Of a DNA stretch of 40,931 bases, positions 8,342-17,926 are shown in pieces. Under the pieces are notes generated by a model that worked only from the letters and a program-made list of their open reading frames with translations, was not told where the DNA came from and did not search any database. A program made the translations under genes and the position numbers. Each line of letters starts with the position of its first letter. Within the stretch, counting starts at the first letter, position 1. Source of the DNA: Accumulibacter sp. (lineage in GTDB: Bacteria > Pseudomonadota > Gammaproteobacteria > Burkholderiales > Rhodocyclaceae). The DNA is taken from assembly GCF_023806635.1 (NCBI RefSeq), contig NZ_JAMTDQ010000005.1, positions 1 through 40,931 on the forward strand, in the 5' to 3' direction.

Positions 8342-9655
8342 TCACTCGCGTGGCCGACGGTCGATGACCCGCCGCGCCTTGCCGAGCGAGCGCTCGATGC
8401 CACCGATGTCGGCGATGCGCACTTCGGTCGAGATGCCGATGAACGACTTGATGTGCCGTTGCAGCGAGTGCGCGACGTGCTCCTTGTCGACCGCCGGCAA
8501 GTAGCGATATTCGCGCTTGAGTTCGACATCGACCGCCACCGAGTCGAGATGGCCGTCGCGCCAGACCTCGATCAGGTAGTGCGGCGACAGCTTCGGCTGC
8601 TTGAGGATCAGTTCCTCGATCTGCGACGGAAAGACATTGACGCCGCGGATGATCAGCATGTCGTCCGAGCGGCCGGTGATCTTGTCGATCCGCCGCATCG
8701 AGCGTGCCGTTGGCGGCAGCAGGCAGGTCAGGTCGCGCGTGCGGTAACGGATCATCGGCAGCGCCTCCTTCGACAGCGAGGTGAAGACCAGTTCGCCATG
8801 CCGGCCTTCCGGAAGAACCTCGCCGGTTGCCGGATCGATCACCTCGGGGTAGAAGTGATCCTCCCAGATCACCGGCCCGTCCTTGCTCTCGATGCACTCG
8901 CTGGCAACGCCCGGGCCGATCACCTCGGAGAGCCCATAGAGGTCGATCGCATCGATGGCGAAGGTGCTCTCGATCTCGACCCGCATCTGGTTGGTCCACG
9001 GTTCGGCACCGAAGAGGCCGACGCGCAGCCCGCTCGCCGTCGGATCGATTCGCTGCCGCTTGAACTCGTCCGCCAGGTTGAGCAGGTACGACGGCGTCAC
9101 CATGATGATGTCGGGCTTGAAGTCGTTGATCAACTGCACCTGCTTCTCGGTCTGCCCGCCGGACATCGGGATGACCGTGCAACCGAGACGCTCGGCACCA
9201 TAGTGCGCGCCGAGACCGCCGGTGAACAGGCCGTAGCCATAGCCGATGTGCACCATGTCGCCACGGCGGCCGCCGGCGGCGTGGATCGAGCGCGCCATCA
9301 GCGTCGCCCACATGTCGATATCGTTCTGCGTGTAACCGACGACGGTCGGTTGCCCGGTCGTTCCCGACGACGCGTGCACCCGCACGACGCGGTCGCGCGG
9401 CACGGCGAACATCCCGAACGGGTAGTTCTGCCGCAGGTCGTCCTTGCTCGTGAAGGGGAAGCGCGCGAGATCGTCGAGCGTCTTCAGATCGTCCGGGTGA
9501 ACGCCCTGGGCATCGAACTTGCGCCGGTAATGCTCGATGTGATCGTAGGCGTGGCGCAGCGACCAGCGCAGGCGCTCGAGCTGCAGCGCACTGATCTCGT
9601 CGCGGCTGGCGGTCTCGATCGGTTCGTAGGCGGTGACACGGCTGGCAGCGACCAT
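8342..9655 (-). CDS. paaK: phenylacetate-CoA ligase
   Basis: The 437-residue enzyme activates phenylacetate to phenylacetyl-CoA with ATP, the entry step of aerobic (paa) or anaerobic phenylacetate breakdown. It shows EPIETASRDEISALQLERL at the N-terminus, the AMP-binding loop SSGTTGQP at about 96-103, LYGLSEVIGPGV, and the GRSDDMLIIRGVNVFPSQIE block of the C-terminal domain. The ATG at 9655 is preferred over one 16 codons upstream: the family starts there, a GGGAG/AGGAAG site precedes it, and a promoter overlaps the longer start. No other paa gene is next to it, so it could equally act on a related aromatic acid. Confidence 0.92.
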   Translation of the reverse strand: MVAASRVTAYEPIETASRDEISALQLERLRWSLRHAYDHIEHYRRKFDAQGVHPDDLKTLDDLARFPFTSKDDLRQNYPFGMFAVPRDRVVRVHASSGTTGQPTVVGYTQNDIDMWATLMARSIHAAGGRRGDMVHIGYGYGLFTGGLGAHYGAERLGCTVIPMSGGQTEKQVQLINDFKPDIIMVTPSYLLNLADEFKRQRIDPTASGLRVGLFGAEPWTNQMRVEIESTFAIDAIDLYGLSEVIGPGVASECIESKDGPVIWEDHFYPEVIDPATGEVLPEGRHGELVFTSLSKEALPMIRYRTRDLTCLLPPTARSMRRIDKITGRSDDMLIIRGVNVFPSQIEELILKQPKLSPHYLIEVWRDGHLDSVAVDVELKREYRYLPAVDKEHVAHSLQRHIKSFIGISTEVRIADIGGIERSLGKARRVIDRRPRE

Positions 9656-9687
9656 CTTCCTGATCTCCCGGAACGGCAAAAGCCGAA

Positions 9688-9716
9688 ACCCTAGCCGATA
9701 CACGGGTATCTTTCAA
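9688..9716 (-). promoter_or_regulatory. paaK promoter with palindrome in the spacer
   Basis: On the minus strand, TTGAAA and TAGGGT are separated by 17 bases. The spacer holds an inverted repeat GATAC-4-GTATC (9697-9710), which fits a repressor or activator site. Transcription would start about 25 bases before the paaK ATG. Confidence 0.4.
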
Positions 9717-9847
9717 CCAGCTGGAGCCCAGTCGGGCGCTTTTTTCGCCGGCAGCACCCTCCAGGACCGCCGCCGGCCGCCACCGCGCAGCCGCAGCGGC
9801 GGCGAAATCGGGTAGGCTGGGCGGTCTTCCAGCCCGCAACCGACCCG

Positions 9848-11338
9848 ATGCTCATCGACCACTCCCGCCGCCTCCTCGCGCACGCGCTGCCGATGCTGCT
9901 CGCCCAGTTGAGTTCGATGGGGATGATGGTCATCGACACCGCGCTGCTCGGCCACCACGGTACCAACGACCTGGCCGCGGTGGCGGTCGGCGGCGGCATC
10001 TACATCTCGGTCGTCTTTGCGCTCGTCGGCGTGCTGCAGGCGGTGGCGCCGACGGTCGCCCATCTGCACGGCGCCGGACGTGACGGCGAAATCGCCGCAG
10101 CCCTGCAACAGGCGTTGTGGCTGGCGCTGCTGCTGGCGATCCCGGGGGTCGTCGTCCTGCTCCATCCGGCACCGCTGCTGGCGCTTTCACGGATCGACCC
10201 GGCGGTCGAGGAGAAGGCCCGTGCCTACCTCGCGCTGCTCGCGCTCGGCATGCCGGCGATCCTGCTCTACCGCACCTTTCACGCCTTCTGCAACGCCCTC
10301 GGGCGACCGCGGCCGCTGTTGCTGATCAGTCTGTGCAGCACGCTGCTGCACGGCGTTCTGGCATCGCTGCTGGTGACCGGCGCCTGGGGTGGCGAAGCGC
10401 TCGGAGTCGTCGGCTGCGGTCTGTCGAACGGCGCCGTCGCCATCTTCTCCCTTTGCAGTGCCGCCGCCTACCTGCGCTGCGGCAAGCCACTGCAGCCGTA
10501 CCGCCCGTTCGCCGGCTGGCAGTTGCCGCAGCGCCGACCGCTGGCGCGCCTGCTGCGGCTCGGACTGCCGATGGGATTCTCGCATTTCGTCGAGATCTCG
10601 TCGTTCACGCTGATCGCGCTCTTCGTCGCCCAGCTCGGTGCAACCGTCGTTGCCGGCCACCGCATCGTCGCCAACCTGGCAGCGATCTGCTACATGCTGC
10701 CGCTGGCGCTCGGCATCGCAACGCTGGCGCAGGTCGGCCAGGCCGCCGGGGCACGCGACTGGCAACGCGCCGGCAGATCGATCGGCGCCGGGCTGCTGCT
10801 CGCCGCCAGCCTGTCGACGCTGCTCGGCATCATCCTGTGGCTGCTCGCGACACCGCTGGCCGCGGTGTGGACCGATGATCCAGCGGTGCAGGCGGTCGCT
10901 CTCGGGCTGTTCGGCTATGTCGCCTTCTATCAGATCTTCGACGCCGTGCAGACGATCGCCGCGCATGCCCTGCGCGGCTACCGGATCACCTTCGCACCGA
11001 TGTTCGTGCATGTCATCTGCTTCTGGGGAGTGGGGCTGTTCGGCGGCTGGTGGCTCGCCTTCCGTTCGCCGCAGCCGATGGGCGTCAGCGGTTTCTGGCT
11101 GGCCTCGGTCGGCAGCCTGGTGCTGGCATCCGCAATGCTCGGCGCACTGCTCTGGCGAGCGATGCGGCTGATCCGCGATCAGCCGTCGCCGCAACCGGGC
11201 GGCGACGGCCGCAAGACGCAGTTGCCACCGTCACTTGACGCCAGCATGCGACGGGAGTCAGGTTTTGCTTGTGACGAACGGCGCAGGACCGTTAGACTGC
11301 AGCCGACGACAGGGAGGCAGGGCGAGCAAGAAAAATGA
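9848..11338 (+). CDS. MATE family multidrug efflux transporter (NorM-like)
   Basis: The 496-residue inner-membrane protein shows the two six-helix bundles of MATE antiporters. The N-terminal bundle carries LSSMGMMVIDTALLGHHG and VALQ-type helices; the second repeat restarts near residue 240 with GLPMGFSHFVEISSF. MATE proteins export cationic drugs and metabolites using Na+ or H+. The extra C-terminal tail of about 55 polar residues (after MRLIRDQ) is unusual and may be chance read-through of an open frame. The stop codon overlaps the next gene's ATG (ATGA). The gene is divergent from paaK. No clear ribosome site precedes the ATG. Confidence 0.88.
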   Translation: MLIDHSRRLLAHALPMLLAQLSSMGMMVIDTALLGHHGTNDLAAVAVGGGIYISVVFALVGVLQAVAPTVAHLHGAGRDGEIAAALQQALWLALLLAIPGVVVLLHPAPLLALSRIDPAVEEKARAYLALLALGMPAILLYRTFHAFCNALGRPRPLLLISLCSTLLHGVLASLLVTGAWGGEALGVVGCGLSNGAVAIFSLCSAAAYLRCGKPLQPYRPFAGWQLPQRRPLARLLRLGLPMGFSHFVEISSFTLIALFVAQLGATVVAGHRIVANLAAICYMLPLALGIATLAQVGQAAGARDWQRAGRSIGAGLLLAASLSTLLGIILWLLATPLAAVWTDDPAVQAVALGLFGYVAFYQIFDAVQTIAAHALRGYRITFAPMFVHVICFWGVGLFGGWWLAFRSPQPMGVSGFWLASVGSLVLASAMLGALLWRAMRLIRDQPSPQPGGDGRKTQLPPSLDASMRRESGFACDERRRTVRLQPTTGRQGEQEK

Positions 11339-13251
11339 ACAGTATCGAACAGCTTCGACTCAGCGGCCGGCTACCCAGCCCGAAAGGCGTCGCGCTGGCC
11401 GTCCTCGAGGTCTGCCGGCGCGAAGACGCGACGCTCGACGAGGTGGCCAAGGTCGTGCAGAGTGACCCGGCTCTGTCGAGTCGCCTGTTGCGTCTGTGCA
11501 ACTCGGCCCGTTCCGGTGGCCGGCCGGTCGCATCGATCCGCGAAGCCGTCCTGCGCCTCGGCATGAGCACGGTGCGGCAGGTGACCATGGGCTTCTCGCT
11601 CGTCGACCAGTATCTCGAGGGAAGCGGTGGCGCCTTCGACCACACCGCCTTCTGGTCGCATTCGCTGCTGATGGCGGTCGCCTGTCACGAACTGGGCGGC
11701 CTGACCAGGGTTGCTTCGGCGGACGAACTGTTCGCCTGTGGTCTCCTGGCGCAGATCGGGTCGCTGGTATTGGCGACGGCGTACCCGGCCGACTACGCGA
11801 CCGTGCTGGCGGAGCAACTCGGCGGCGAAGCGCTGCGGGCCCGCGAGCGCGAACGTCTGGGTGCCGATCACAACGAGGTGACGGCTGCCGTCCTCGCCGA
11901 CTGCGGCATTCCCGGCGCCCTCGCCGAACCCGTCTCCTGCCATGAGCAGCCCGAGGCGGCTGGCTTCAGCGAGGGCTCGCGACCCCATCAGCTCGTGCAA
12001 CTCTTCTTCCAGGCACGGCGCATGGCCGATCTCGGCCGTTCGCCAGCGGCCGAACGCAATGGCCACATCACCGAGCTGATGCGCCTCGGCGGCAAGATCG
12101 GCCTCGATGTGACGGCGCTCGGCGAGGTCTTCGATCGGGTGGTCAGCCAATGGCAGGAATGGACCGAGCTGCTCAAACTGCCCGCGACGCCGCTGCCGTC
12201 CTTCGAAGCCATGGCCAACGCCCCGATCCCGCGCCCGGAGCAGCAGACAGGCAGCGGCGCCGCCCGCAAGCGGGTGTTGCTGGTCGAGGACGAACCGACC
12301 AGCCGCATGCTGACCGAGGCCTTGCTCTCGCACCTCCTCGACTGCACCGTCTACACCGCCGAGAATGGTCGTGATGCGCTTGCGGTCGCCGTCGAGGTGC
12401 TGCCGCAGATCGTCGTCACCGACTGGCTGATGCCGGTCATGGACGGCCTCGAGTTCTGCCGCGCGCTGCGTGATACCGACTGGGGCCAGTCGATGTACGT
12501 CATCATGCTGACCGGTGAGGAGACCGATGAGAAGCTGATCCAGGCCTTCGAGGCGGGGGTCGACGATTACGTCACCAAACCGGTGACCATGCGCGCACTG
12601 AGTGCGCGCATGCGCGCCGCGCAGCACTACACCAAGCTGCTCGAGGCCTGGGAGAACGACCGCGCGCAGCTCAAGCAGTTCGCCGCCGAACTGGCGGTCA
12701 GCAATCGCCGCCTGGAGCATGCGGCAATGACCGACCTGCTGACCGGGCTGCCCAACCGGCGCGCCGGAATGGACGCGCTGCAGCGCTTCTGGAGCGCCTC
12801 GCAGCGCACCGGCCAACCGGTGGCGGCGCTGATGATCGATGTCGATCATTTCAAGTCGATCAACGACCAGCACGGCCATGCCATCGGCGACCAGGTCCTG
12901 CAGGCGGTCGCCCGCGCCATCCAGGCGGCGGCCCGCAAGGACGACAGTGTCAGCCGCATCGGCGGCGAGGAGTTCCTGCTGGTGTGCCACGATGCCGACC
13001 CCCGCGCCGCCCTGCTGGCAGCCGAGCGGCTGCGCCGGATGGTGCGTGAACTGCGGATCACGGTCGCCAACGTCCAGGTGCAGACTTCGGTCAGCATCGG
13101 CGTCGCCAACCGCGAGAATGGCATGGAGGAGCCCGACGACATGCTGCGCGCCGCCGACAAGGCGCTCTACGCCGCCAAGAAGGCCGGCCGCAACCGCGTC
13201 TGCCTGTTTGCCGGCGGCAAGACGCATTGCGCCACCTGCAACGCCGCCTGA
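11335..13251 (+). CDS. HDOD-REC-GGDEF response regulator, diguanylate cyclase
   Basis: The 638-residue protein has an HDOD domain (about 8-210; LPSPKGVALAVLEV, SDPALSSRLLRLCNSA), a receiver (about 318-440; acidic VEDEP, phospho-acceptor Asp363, Lys415) and a GGDEF domain (about 480-625). The cyclase motif GGEEF (543-547) is intact, and an RxxD inhibitory site (534-537) lies five residues before it. It therefore should make c-di-GMP from GTP with product feedback. HDOD domains are catalytically degenerate HD relatives used in signalling. The start overlaps the MATE stop, so translation is likely coupled. No histidine kinase adjoins on this strand. Confidence 0.9.
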   Translation: MNSIEQLRLSGRLPSPKGVALAVLEVCRREDATLDEVAKVVQSDPALSSRLLRLCNSARSGGRPVASIREAVLRLGMSTVRQVTMGFSLVDQYLEGSGGAFDHTAFWSHSLLMAVACHELGGLTRVASADELFACGLLAQIGSLVLATAYPADYATVLAEQLGGEALRARERERLGADHNEVTAAVLADCGIPGALAEPVSCHEQPEAAGFSEGSRPHQLVQLFFQARRMADLGRSPAAERNGHITELMRLGGKIGLDVTALGEVFDRVVSQWQEWTELLKLPATPLPSFEAMANAPIPRPEQQTGSGAARKRVLLVEDEPTSRMLTEALLSHLLDCTVYTAENGRDALAVAVEVLPQIVVTDWLMPVMDGLEFCRALRDTDWGQSMYVIMLTGEETDEKLIQAFEAGVDDYVTKPVTMRALSARMRAAQHYTKLLEAWENDRAQLKQFAAELAVSNRRLEHAAMTDLLTGLPNRRAGMDALQRFWSASQRTGQPVAALMIDVDHFKSINDQHGHAIGDQVLQAVARAIQAAARKDDSVSRIGGEEFLLVCHDADPRAALLAAERLRRMVRELRITVANVQVQTSVSIGVANRENGMEEPDDMLRAADKALYAAKKAGRNRVCLFAGGKTHCATCNAA

Positions 13252-13313
13252 ATGCGGGCCGCGTCGCCGGCCAGCCGGCAAACGACCACTCCCGCCGACA
13301 GACACCAAGGCGA

Positions 13314-13336
13314 GCCGGCGCCGGCACGGCGCCGGC
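13314..13336. terminator. GC-rich hairpin between convergent genes
   Basis: GCCGGCGCC and GGCGCCGGC form a perfect 9-bp stem with a 5-base loop. It sits between the stops of the HDOD gene (plus) and the GGDEF-EAL gene (minus). There is no T tract, so it is only terminator-like, usable in both directions. Confidence 0.4.
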
Positions 13337-13342
13337 GGACGC

Positions 13343-15496
13343 TCAACCGGCGACCGTCGTCAGTTGGCGGCGGAAATCGTGCCGGTGGCCCGACCGCAGC
13401 AGCGCGGCAAAATCCTCGGCCGGCAACGGCCGGGAAAACAGGAAGCCCTGCTGCACGGGGCAGCCGTTGACGAGCAGGAAACTCGCCTGCGCGCCGGTTT
13501 CGACACCCTCGGCAACGACTCGCATGCCGAAGCGGCGGCCGAGTTCGATGATCGACAGGACGATCGCCGCATCCTTGCTGTCGCCGCTGGCGTCGGTGAC
13601 GAACGAGCGGTCGATCTTCAACTCGTCGAGCGGAAAACGCTTCAGGTAGCTCAACGACGAGTAGCCGGTGCCGAAATCGTCCAGCGACAGGCCGAAACCC
13701 TGCTCGCGCAATCGATCGAGGACGGCGATCGTTCGCTCGCTGTCAACCATCAGCAGCGACTCGGTCAGTTCCAGGACGATCTGCTGCGGCACGACGCCGG
13801 CGCGCTGCACGATGCCGACGAGCCGGTCGACGATGTCGGGCTGCAGGAAGCTCGGGCTGGCGAGGTTGACGGAAACGCTGACGGTCTCGATCCCGGCGTC
13901 TGCCCAGTCGCGGAGGTGGCTTGCGGCGGCGGCAACGACCCAGTCGCCGAGCGCGACGATGAGTCCGCACTCTTCGGCCAGCGGAATGAACTGCAGCGGT
14001 CCGAGGAGGCCGCGCCGCGGGTGTTGCCAACGCAGCAGGGCCTCGGCACCGATCATGCGGCCACTCGCCACATCGACCTTCGGCTGGAAGAACAGTCGCA
14101 GCCCTTCGCCGGCGATGGCCTGCCGCAGGTCGCTCTCGAGTTCCAGCTTGGCGCTGGCGGCAGCGTTCATATCGTCGGCAAAGAAGCGGCTGGTCGATGG
14201 GCCGGCCGTCTTGGCGGCATACACTGCCTGCTCGGCATGCCGCCAGAGGCTTTCGGCGGAATCGCCATCGCGCGGGTGGACGGCGATGCCGATGCACGCC
14301 GTCAGCACCAGTTCCCGGCCGGCGACCGTCATCGGCTGTGCCACCGCCTGCAGCAGGCGCTCGGCATAGAGCGCTGCGTGCTCCGGCGTCACCAGGTCGA
14401 CGAGCAGCAGCGCAAACGAGTCGCCGTCGACCCGCGCCACCGTCTCGTTGGCCCGCATCGGCGGCTTCAGGTTCTGCGCCGCACGGCCGCTGACGAATCG
14501 CTGCAGACGTTCGGCGACGCCGCACAGCAGGCGGTCGCCGCTGGCGTCGCCAAGCCCGTCGTTGAAGCTCTTGAAGTGATCGAGATCGATGTGGATGATC
14601 GCGCACGCAGTCGCGACGCGCTGCGCGCGCTCGAGTTCCAGCGTCACCAGTTCGTTGAAGAACTGCCGGTTGGCAAGCCCGGTCAATTGGTCGTGCAGCG
14701 CCAGGTGCTCGATCCGGCGCTGCGCCTGCACCAGTTCGCTGATGTCCTGCGTGATCCCTTCGAGCTTGACGATGCGGCCGGCAGCGTCGCGAACGGCGAT
14801 CGCCTCCTCGAACACCTCGACCAGCGAACCATCGCCGCGGCGCAGGCCGTAGGTCGCCTGGTAGGGCGTTCCCTCGCGCATCAGCCGCTGCCGCGCCGCC
14901 GCGACGACATCACGGTCGCTGCGCCGCACCCGCTCGAGAAAACGCTCCGGCGTGCTGCTGCCGGTAAGTTCGATGTCGTCGCAGATTCGCCGCAACTGCT
15001 CGGAACAACTGAAGCGTGCCTGCGGCAGCGACCACTCCCAGCTTCCCATCCGCGCCAGCCGCTGCGCGCGCTCGAGGCTCTCCCGGCCATGCCGCACGGC
15101 CGCCTGCGCACGCCCCGCACGCAAGCCGTAACGCACACGCTGCGTCAGCAGCAGCCAGTTGATCGGTTTGGTGACGAAGTCGGTGGCGCCAGCCGCGTAC
15201 GCGCGCTCGATCGACTCGGTGTCGTTGAGCCCGGTGAGCATCATGATCGGCAGCGACTGCCCGCGGGGACTCTGGCGAATCGTCCGGCAGACTTCGTAGC
15301 CGTCGATGCCGGGCATCACCACGTCGAGCAGCAGCAGGTCGAACTCCTGCTCTGCGACGAGGCGCAAGGCTGCATCGCCATCACCGGCCTCGCTGACCGC
15401 GAAACCGGCATGCTGCAGCGACTCGGCGGCCAGCATGCTGATCATCTCGTCGTCGTCGACGAGCAGGAGGTGTCCCTGGTCGGTCGTTGTGCTCAT
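13343..15496 (-). CDS. REC-PAS-GGDEF-EAL response regulator, likely c-di-GMP phosphodiesterase
   Basis: The 717-residue protein has a receiver (about 8-125, phospho-acceptor Asp58, Lys110), a PAS-like region (about 145-255), a GGDEF domain and an EAL domain (about 450-700). The cyclase motif is DGDSF (357-361) instead of GGDEF, so synthesis is probably lost and the domain may bind GTP only. The EAL domain keeps E485-[11 protein letters not shown] at 606, LKID with Lys627 and AEGVET, so hydrolysis of c-di-GMP is expected. Its ATG overlaps the stop of the upstream hybrid kinase (ATGA), and it is the obvious output of that kinase. It is the last gene of the minus-strand cluster. Confidence 0.9.
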   Translation of the reverse strand: MSTTTDQGHLLLVDDDEMISMLAAESLQHAGFAVSEAGDGDAALRLVAEQEFDLLLLDVVMPGIDGYEVCRTIRQSPRGQSLPIMMLTGLNDTESIERAYAAGATDFVTKPINWLLLTQRVRYGLRAGRAQAAVRHGRESLERAQRLARMGSWEWSLPQARFSCSEQLRRICDDIELTGSSTPERFLERVRRSDRDVVAAARQRLMREGTPYQATYGLRRGDGSLVEVFEEAIAVRDAAGRIVKLEGITQDISELVQAQRRIEHLALHDQLTGLANRQFFNELVTLELERAQRVATACAIIHIDLDHFKSFNDGLGDASGDRLLCGVAERLQRFVSGRAAQNLKPPMRANETVARVDGDSFALLLVDLVTPEHAALYAERLLQAVAQPMTVAGRELVLTACIGIAVHPRDGDSAESLWRHAEQAVYAAKTAGPSTSRFFADDMNAAASAKLELESDLRQAIAGEGLRLFFQPKVDVASGRMIGAEALLRWQHPRRGLLGPLQFIPLAEECGLIVALGDWVVAAAASHLRDWADAGIETVSVSVNLASPSFLQPDIVDRLVGIVQRAGVVPQQIVLELTESLLMVDSERTIAVLDRLREQGFGLSLDDFGTGYSSLSYLKRFPLDELKIDRSFVTDASGDSKDAAIVLSIIELGRRFGMRVVAEGVETGAQASFLLVNGCPVQQGFLFSRPLPAEDFAALLRSGHRHDFRRQLTTVAG

Positions 15497-17748
15497 GCGG
15501 CCTTCTCCCCTGCAGCCGTCGCGGCGGCGCGATGCTGCGCCAGCGCCTCGGCAAACTGTTGATGCGCGGCGCGCAACACCGCCGGCCAATCGCCGGCCGG
15601 CTCGCTGCCGGCACGCAGCAGCATCTCGAGCTGCCTCGCCTGCTCGGCCAGAGCCAGCGCGCCGACCGTCGCGCTCGACGACTTCAGCGTGTGCGCCGCC
15701 CGCTGCAGCGTCGGCAGGTCGCCCTGCTGGCTGGCGACATCGATCTCGTCGAGCATCTGCCGCGTGTTGCGGTCGAACAGCGCGAGCACCCGCTCGGCAA
15801 AACCCGGGTTGCTGCCGTCGGCCACCATCGGCAGCGACTGCACGACGCTGGCATCGAAGATCAGCGCCGCCCGCCTCTCGCCATGCCGCACGGGCTCGTT
15901 CCCGTTGGCCGCCGGCATGACCGCCGTTGTCGCCGCCCGGGCCGCTCGCGGCTGCAGGTGACGCCGCAGCACCGCGGCAAGCTGTTCGCGTGTCACCGGC
16001 TTGGTGACATGGTCGTCCATGCCGGCCGCCAGGCACTTCTCGCGCTCGCCGGCCAGTGCGTTCGCCGTCAGGGCGATGATCGGCACCGCCGTCCGGCCGC
16101 CCGCCTGCTCGTCGCTGCGGATGACGCGGCTCGCCGTGTAGCCGTCCATCAGCGGCATCTGGCAATCCATCAGGATCGCGTCATGGCCGCCGGCGCGCGC
16201 GGCGACCACCGCCTGCGCGCCATCCTCCGCCAGCTCGACCTCGCAGCCCAGACTTTCCAGGATCGCCGCCGCAATCTCGCGGTTGACGGCGTTGTCTTCG
16301 GCGAGCACGACCCGCGCCCCGGCCAAGTCGCCAACCGCCGCCGGCGGCTGCGAGCCGGGCAGCGGGCCGGCGTGGCGGGCGGCACGCTGCCGGAACCAGA
16401 AGGTCGAGCCGCGTCCTTCCTCGCTCTCGAAACCGACCTCGCCGCCCATCCGTTGCGCCAGTTCGCGGATGATCACCAGCCCGAGTCCGGTGCCGCCGAA
16501 GCGCCGCGTCGTCGAGTTGTCGGCCTGCGAGAACGGCGCAAACAGCTTCGCCGCCGCCGCCGGCGCAATGCCGATGCCGGTGTCGCTGACCGCGTAGCAC
16601 AGCCAGCACTCGCCAGCGTCGCCGGCAGCCGCGCCAGCTTCGCATTCGCAGGTGAGCGAGACGACGATCGTGCCGCGCTCGGTGAACTTGAGCGCGTTCG
16701 TCAGCAGGTTGCCGACGATCTGCCGGATGCGGAACGGATCGCCGAGCACCGCCGACGGTACGTCGGCGCCGACGACGACCGTCAGCAGCACCCCCTTCGC
16801 CGACGCCGCGTGCATGAACGGCTGCCCCATCTCCTCGACGAGCCGCCGCGGGCTGAACGCGATGTTCTCCAGCTCGAGCCGCCCGGATTCGATCTTCGAC
16901 AGGTCGAGAACGTTGTTCAACAGGTGCAGCAGCGACTCGGCCGACTGCCGCAGCGTCCCCAGATAGTGTTGCTGCTGCCCGCTCAGCGGCGTGTCGAGCA
17001 GCAGATCGGCCATGCCGATGACGCCGTTCATCGGCGTCCGGATCTCGTGACTCATGTTGGCGAGAAACAGCGACTTGGCCTCACTCGCCGTTTCGGCTTC
17101 CAGCTTGGCACGGGCCAGCTCGCGTGTGCTCTCTTCGAGTTCGATCCGCTGCCGGACCTGCTCCTTGGCCGCTGCCAGTTGCTCGCGCGCAGCGCGGAGA
17201 ACAATCAATCCGTAGACCGGTGCGACGAAGGCCAGGGCATAGCCATGCCCGTCAGCCTGCAGGAGCGAGACGATGATCGTCGCCAGCAGCGGTGGCGTCA
17301 ACCACAACATCAACGCCCAGCGCACGAGGGTCAGGAACAGCGCCGCGACGGTGAGCGAAGCCAGGAGGACGATCAGGACCAGCGCGGCCGCCTGCGGTGG
17401 GACCTGCGGATAAAGCACGGCGACGGCCAGCACGTTGTTCGCCGCCAGCAGGCCGGCCATGCCGAGGAAATCCCGGCGCGCCCGGCGACAACCGGCCGGC
17501 GTCGTCGCGAGTTGCGGCCACTTGCGGTACAGCAGACGCCGCCAAACGGCGCCGGCGATCGCCACCAGCAGGATCAGCAGGCCCAGCGACAGCGAAAGGT
17601 AGACCGCACTGACCGTGGCGACGATCGCCTGGCCGAAGACCATCGCCACCGCCGACGCACTGGCCTTGCCGATCGCGCTGCCGGTCAACTCCAGATCGAC
17701 CCGGTAGGCCTGGACGACCACTGCCGGTTTGCCGACGTCGGGCTGCAT
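15493..17748 (-). CDS. hybrid histidine kinase (membrane sensor, HisKA, HATPase, REC, Hpt)
   Basis: The 751-residue protein starts with about five to six membrane helices (about 25-200), with no extracellular sensor of note. Next come a coiled linker, HisKA ([11 protein letters not shown], His234), a HATPase with GFGGTGLGL-type boxes (seen as [10 protein letters not shown]), a receiver (LAEDN, Asp528) and an Hpt domain (AAHTLKSSS, His686). All phosphorelay residues are present. ATG at 17748 was chosen because GAGGAG lies 8 bases upstream; longer starts lack it. From HisKA to the end, its DNA is nearly identical to the neighbouring kinase. It overlaps the REC-PAS-GGDEF-EAL gene by 4 bases, its probable target. 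A 178-base gap upstream may hold a separate promoter. Confidence 0.9.
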   Translation of the reverse strand: MQPDVGKPAVVVQAYRVDLELTGSAIGKASASAVAMVFGQAIVATVSAVYLSLSLGLLILLVAIAGAVWRRLLYRKWPQLATTPAGCRRARRDFLGMAGLLAANNVLAVAVLYPQVPPQAAALVLIVLLASLTVAALFLTLVRWALMLWLTPPLLATIIVSLLQADGHGYALAFVAPVYGLIVLRAAREQLAAAKEQVRQRIELEESTRELARAKLEAETASEAKSLFLANMSHEIRTPMNGVIGMADLLLDTPLSGQQQHYLGTLRQSAESLLHLLNNVLDLSKIESGRLELENIAFSPRRLVEEMGQPFMHAASAKGVLLTVVVGADVPSAVLGDPFRIRQIVGNLLTNALKFTERGTIVVSLTCECEAGAAAGDAGECWLCYAVSDTGIGIAPAAAAKLFAPFSQADNSTTRRFGGTGLGLVIIRELAQRMGGEVGFESEEGRGSTFWFRQRAARHAGPLPGSQPPAAVGDLAGARVVLAEDNAVNREIAAAILESLGCEVELAEDGAQAVVAARAGGHDAILMDCQMPLMDGYTASRVIRSDEQAGGRTAVPIIALTANALAGEREKCLAAGMDDHVTKPVTREQLAAVLRRHLQPRAARAATTAVMPAANGNEPVRHGERRAALIFDASVVQSLPMVADGSNPGFAERVLALFDRNTRQMLDEIDVASQQGDLPTLQRAAHTLKSSSATVGALALAEQARQLEMLLRAGSEPAGDWPAVLRAAHQQFAEALAQHRAAATAAGEKAA
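15518..17066 (-). repeat. duplicated kinase module, copy A
   Basis: This 1549-base segment encodes HisKA, HATPase, REC and Hpt of the downstream hybrid kinase. It matches copy B (17952-19509) at an offset of 2443 bases. From about 16047 to 17066 I found no mismatch. The Hpt part (15518-15900) differs only at scattered positions. A linker between REC and Hpt is divergent and carries a 9-base indel (offset 2434 beyond it). Confidence 0.9.
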
Positions 17749-17875
17749 CGCTTCACTCCTCATCGCCGCGGGAAATCCCATCGTGCCTCGGGAACGGATT
17801 GTCGCGACAGGCCCGGCTCGCCGCAACAGCTGTTCGGCAACCGGACCATCGCGCTACCGGACGGACAGTGAACGG

Positions 17876-17881
17876 ATGATA
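17876..17881 (-). promoter_or_regulatory. candidate -10 box upstream of the second hybrid kinase
   Basis: TATCAT on the minus strand matches 5 of 6 positions of the -10 consensus, within the octamer GTATCATC. It is 128 bases upstream of the kinase ATG, inside the gap after the first kinase. No good -35 box is visible. The same octamer occurs at 23107-23114 and 23287-23294. Confidence 0.3.
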
Positions 17882-17926
17882 CGACAAGGTCGCAGCCCGC
17901 CGCGGATTGCTGCCATCGCCACGGCC

